Part shown: piece by piece, positions 61,919 through 64,000 of the stretch
How positions within the stretch are numbered: the first letter of the stretch is position 1
Layout of the letters: each line of letters begins with the position of its first letter
Assembly: GCA_963819075.1 (NCBI GenBank)
Contig: CAWFUP010000003.1
Coordinates: 248,001-312,000, forward strand
DNA from: CAVQBJ01 sp963819075
GTDB taxonomy: Bacteria; Actinomycetota; Thermoleophilia; Solirubrobacterales; Solirubrobacteraceae
Direction of reading: 5' to 3'
DNA length: 64,000 bases
The notes under the pieces: model-generated
Told to the model about the DNA's origin: nothing
The model's input: only the letters and a program-made list of their open reading frames with translations
Database searches by the model: none
Made by a program: the position numbers and the translations under genes

Positions 61919-63115
61919 ATGCCCACACCCGCTCATGCCCTCATCCGCACGGCCGCACGCCGATCCCGGGCAGCCGGCTGCGCCCTCGCCGCGTTCCTGG
62001 CCGCGGCGGCACTCGGCGCGCAGCCGGCGGCGAGCATCACCCCCGCGCCCCCCGCGAGCGTCCCCGTCTTGAGTGCCGCCCAGGCGCATTACCTCGCTCT
62101 GGCCGAGCAGGGCGTCAAGGCCGCGGAGGCGGCATGGGCCGACCCGCGCCACCACTGGTACGACGAGACCCTCAACGACCCGGCGCTCTATCCGCTGGCG
62201 ACGATCTGGGACGTTGTCCCGCTGTTCGAGTCGATCGACGCTATCGCGATCGCTGCCCCGACGCCGGCGAACCTGAGCGCGGTGCGGACCTTTGCCAATG
62301 GAGCCGAGCGCTACCTCGACCACTCGCTGCGACCGGTGGCCGGCTACGCCCCGTATCCGGGAGACCGCGGGTCCACCGTCGAGACGTGGTTCGACGACAA
62401 CGGCTGGTGGGGGCTCGCGTTCGTCAACGCGTATCGCGCCACCGGCGCCGCCCGCTACCTGACCGACGCGGAACGCGCGCTCACCTACATCGAACGCGCC
62501 GGGTGGGATCCGAACGGAGGCGGCATCTGGTGGAACACGACGCATCCCTACAAGGCCGGAGAGGCGCTCGCGTCGGGAACCCTGCTCGCCACGCTCCTGT
62601 ACCTGACGACCCACTCCCGCGCGGATCTCGCCGCGGCGAACATGTTTCTCGCCTGGGGCAATACCACCGGCTTCAGCGCCGCCGATGGCCTGTACGCCAA
62701 GTCCGACTCCAGCCGCGTGCCGGAGGACTACGTCGAGGCCCCGCTCATCTACGCCCAACAACAGCTGTGCGCCGCGACCGGCGCGCAGTCCGACTGCGCG
62801 CGCGTGCCCGCGCTGATCGATACGTCGCTGCAGCGATTCGGCCCCGACCTCGACTTCGGCCCGCAGTACGACACGATCTACCTGCAGTGGATGCTCGCGC
62901 TCTACGGAGCCGACCAGGACCCGCGCCTGTACGACCTCGCCGCGAGCAACGCCCAGATCGTCGCCGGCGAGGCACGCACCGCGAACGGCCTGTACCTGCG
63001 TGCCTGGACGGGGGACCCGCTCAGCGCGTCGGTGGCCGTGCCGAACATGCTCCAGTCCGACGCGTCGGCACTCAGCCTGTTCGCCTGGCTGGCCGTGTAT
63101 CCGCCGCCGGCCTGA
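61919..63115 (+). CDS. secreted GH76-like glycoside hydrolase (second copy)
   Basis: 398 residues from ATG 61919. Signal peptide (RTAARRSRAAGCALAAFLAA, then ALGAQPAAS). The catalytic domain mirrors the paralogue at 46309: ETWFDDNGWWGLAFVNAYRAT with the GH76 Asp pair, GGIWWNTTHPYKAGEALASG, and EDYVEAPLIYAQQQLCAATG. The two enzymes share layout and length but are clearly diverged. Predicted extracellular alpha-mannan or related glycan hydrolase. Confidence 0.82.
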   Translation: MPTPAHALIRTAARRSRAAGCALAAFLAAAALGAQPAASITPAPPASVPVLSAAQAHYLALAEQGVKAAEAAWADPRHHWYDETLNDPALYPLATIWDVVPLFESIDAIAIAAPTPANLSAVRTFANGAERYLDHSLRPVAGYAPYPGDRGSTVETWFDDNGWWGLAFVNAYRATGAARYLTDAERALTYIERAGWDPNGGGIWWNTTHPYKAGEALASGTLLATLLYLTTHSRADLAAANMFLAWGNTTGFSAADGLYAKSDSSRVPEDYVEAPLIYAQQQLCAATGAQSDCARVPALIDTSLQRFGPDLDFGPQYDTIYLQWMLALYGADQDPRLYDLAASNAQIVAGEARTANGLYLRAWTGDPLSASVAVPNMLQSDASALSLFAWLAVYPPPA

Positions 63116-63204
63116 GGTGGCGGGCGCCCAACGCCGCCCCCGCCGCCGGGCCTGCCGGCGCTAAGCTCAGCGGTGAGGAGTCCGCTCGCCGAGCGGCACT
63201 GATC

Positions 63205-63867
63205 GTGAGCGACCCCAGCCCTAGACCCCAGCCGTGGCGGATGATCCTGCCTCTCGGCGTGATCGCGCTGATCGTGCTCGTCACCGGCGTGGCCGTGGCG
63301 ACGTCGGGCGGCAGCAAGCAGCCGCTCCCGAACAACGTGCACCAGGTGAAGGCGGCCAACTTCGACGGTGCCGTGGCCTCGCCGGCCGTGAACGCCCCGC
63401 CGCTGGCACTGAACAACTACCTCGGTCAGCCCGTCAATCTGACCGACTACCGCGGCAAGGCGGTGCTCATCACGTTCCTGTACGCGAACTGCCCGACCCT
63501 CTGCCCCGTCATCGCCGCCAACCTGCACGCCGCGCAGAACCTCATGGGCGCGGCGGCGCGCAACGTGCAGATCATCGCCGTGTCGGTCGACCCGCGCGGT
63601 GACACGCCCCGCGCCGTCGCGGCGTTCCTCAAGGCCCACGGCATGGTCGGTCGCATGCAGTACCTCATCGGAGATGCCGCGCAGCTCGGGCGCGTGTGGT
63701 CGGCCTGGAACGTCGGATCGGCTCGGGACGCGCAGCAGCCGGACCTCATCAACCACTCCGGACTGGTCTATGGGATCGGCGCGAGCGGCAAGCTGACGAC
63801 GCTGTATGCCGGCAACTTCGCGCCCTCGCAGATCGCGCACGACGTCCCCGGTCTGCTGGCGAGCTGA
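63205..63867 (+). CDS. Sco1/SenC-family copper / thiol-disulfide protein
   Basis: 220 residues from GTG 63205. One N-terminal membrane anchor (MILPLGVIALIVLVTGVAVA) precedes a thioredoxin-fold domain with the Sco copper site: ANCPTLCPVIAANLH (CxxxC) and LINHSGLVYGI (His). SVDPRGDTPRAVAAFLKAHG is the typical Sco signature. It probably helps assemble the Cu-A centre of cytochrome oxidase. The next gene starts 10 bases after its stop, so they are likely co-transcribed. Confidence 0.92.
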   Translation: MSDPSPRPQPWRMILPLGVIALIVLVTGVAVATSGGSKQPLPNNVHQVKAANFDGAVASPAVNAPPLALNNYLGQPVNLTDYRGKAVLITFLYANCPTLCPVIAANLHAAQNLMGAAARNVQIIAVSVDPRGDTPRAVAAFLKAHGMVGRMQYLIGDAAQLGRVWSAWNVGSARDAQQPDLINHSGLVYGIGASGKLTTLYAGNFAPSQIAHDVPGLLAS

Positions 63868-63877
63868 ACGTAGTCGC

Positions 63878-64000
63878 GTGAGCCTGCAGCGCCGCCTGCT
63901 CGTCGCCGTGATCATCGTCGCCGCGGGCGCCGCGTTTGCGGTGTTCGGATTGAAGGGTCGCTCGGCGGGACCGCGCCCGGCGCCAGCGCTGCCCGCCGCC
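63878..64000 (+). CDS. exported protein, 3' end beyond the window
   Basis: 41 codons from GTG 63878 to the window edge. The N-terminus LQRRLLVAVIIVAAGAAFAV is a signal anchor, followed by a Gly/Arg/Pro/Ala-rich stretch. By position behind a Sco1 gene it may be a TlpA/ResA-type thioredoxin or another copper protein; this is inference from context only. Confidence 0.6.
   Translation, partial: MSLQRRLLVAVIIVAAGAAFAVFGLKGRSAGPRPAPALPAA

Noticed and set aside
1..64000. tRNA or rRNA genes
   Set aside because: No cloverleaf with a TTCRANNC arm was found in intergenic stretches, and no rRNA-like sequence. A tRNAscan run would confirm.

Overview
The window is very GC-rich, densely coding chromosomal DNA. 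GTG starts and 4-base start/stop overlaps are common. The gene families point to an actinobacterium, most likely of the Thermoleophilia/Solirubrobacterales type: many TetR, HxlR, PadR, XRE-MmyB and GntR regulators, GH76-like hydrolases, a UbiB-type kinase, secreted Thr-rich proteins, several c-di-GMP proteins and a complete hyp set. The taxon is inferred from gene content, not from a marker gene. No rRNA, tRNA or CRISPR array was seen.

Layout. 1-8.5 kb: the 3' end of an acyl-CoA carboxylase carboxyltransferase, a FadR-type regulator paired with a membrane fatty-acid hydroxylase, an ABC-2 permease, small membrane proteins, a ClC-type chloride protein and a PilZ protein. 8.6-15.9 kb: one tightly packed [NiFe]-hydrogenase maturation operon, hypC - hypC-like - hypD - hypE - hypA - hypB - tandem SIS isomerase - hypF. 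No hydrogenase structural subunit or maturation protease is present. As sequenced, hypB and the SIS gene carry four single-base indels within 1.3 kb. 16-21 kb: a papain-like peptidase, a transglutaminase-like protein and two secreted esterases.

21-29.4 kb is a decayed accessory zone. It holds truncated, apparently fused alcohol dehydrogenase and aldo/keto reductase genes, a frameshifted XRE regulator, an ArsR gene whose SRPBCC partner is gutted, a possible RelE-type remnant, an intact RES/Xre-type toxin-antitoxin pair, a beheaded serine recombinase, a PadR fragment and an IS3-type transposase fragment. Between them lies an intact secreted protein with seven Cys-paired repeats, probably a seven-bladed propeller.

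29.6-50.4 kb: a secreted alpha/beta hydrolase, three c-di-GMP turnover proteins, and a co-directional cluster of Rieske protein, MenG/UbiE-like methyltransferase, UbiA-like membrane protein, unknown protein, GlcD-type FAD oxidase and PAP2 phosphatase. HxlR, SDR, DUF302, TetR and GH76 genes follow. 50.5-54 kb: a lipoprotein D-Ala-D-Ala carboxypeptidase and a UbiB/ABC1 kinase.

54-61 kb is the most distinctive part. Two divergently oriented secreted proteins share an N-terminal domain, a ~109-residue Ig-like repeat (one copy versus ten) and a C-terminal domain ending in PRFTG. The larger gene (1472 codons) is built from ten 327-bp tandem DNA repeats, two of which look identical. 61-64 kb: a small secreted protein, an alkyltransferase-like protein, a second GH76-like hydrolase, a Sco1/SenC copper protein and the start of a further exported protein.
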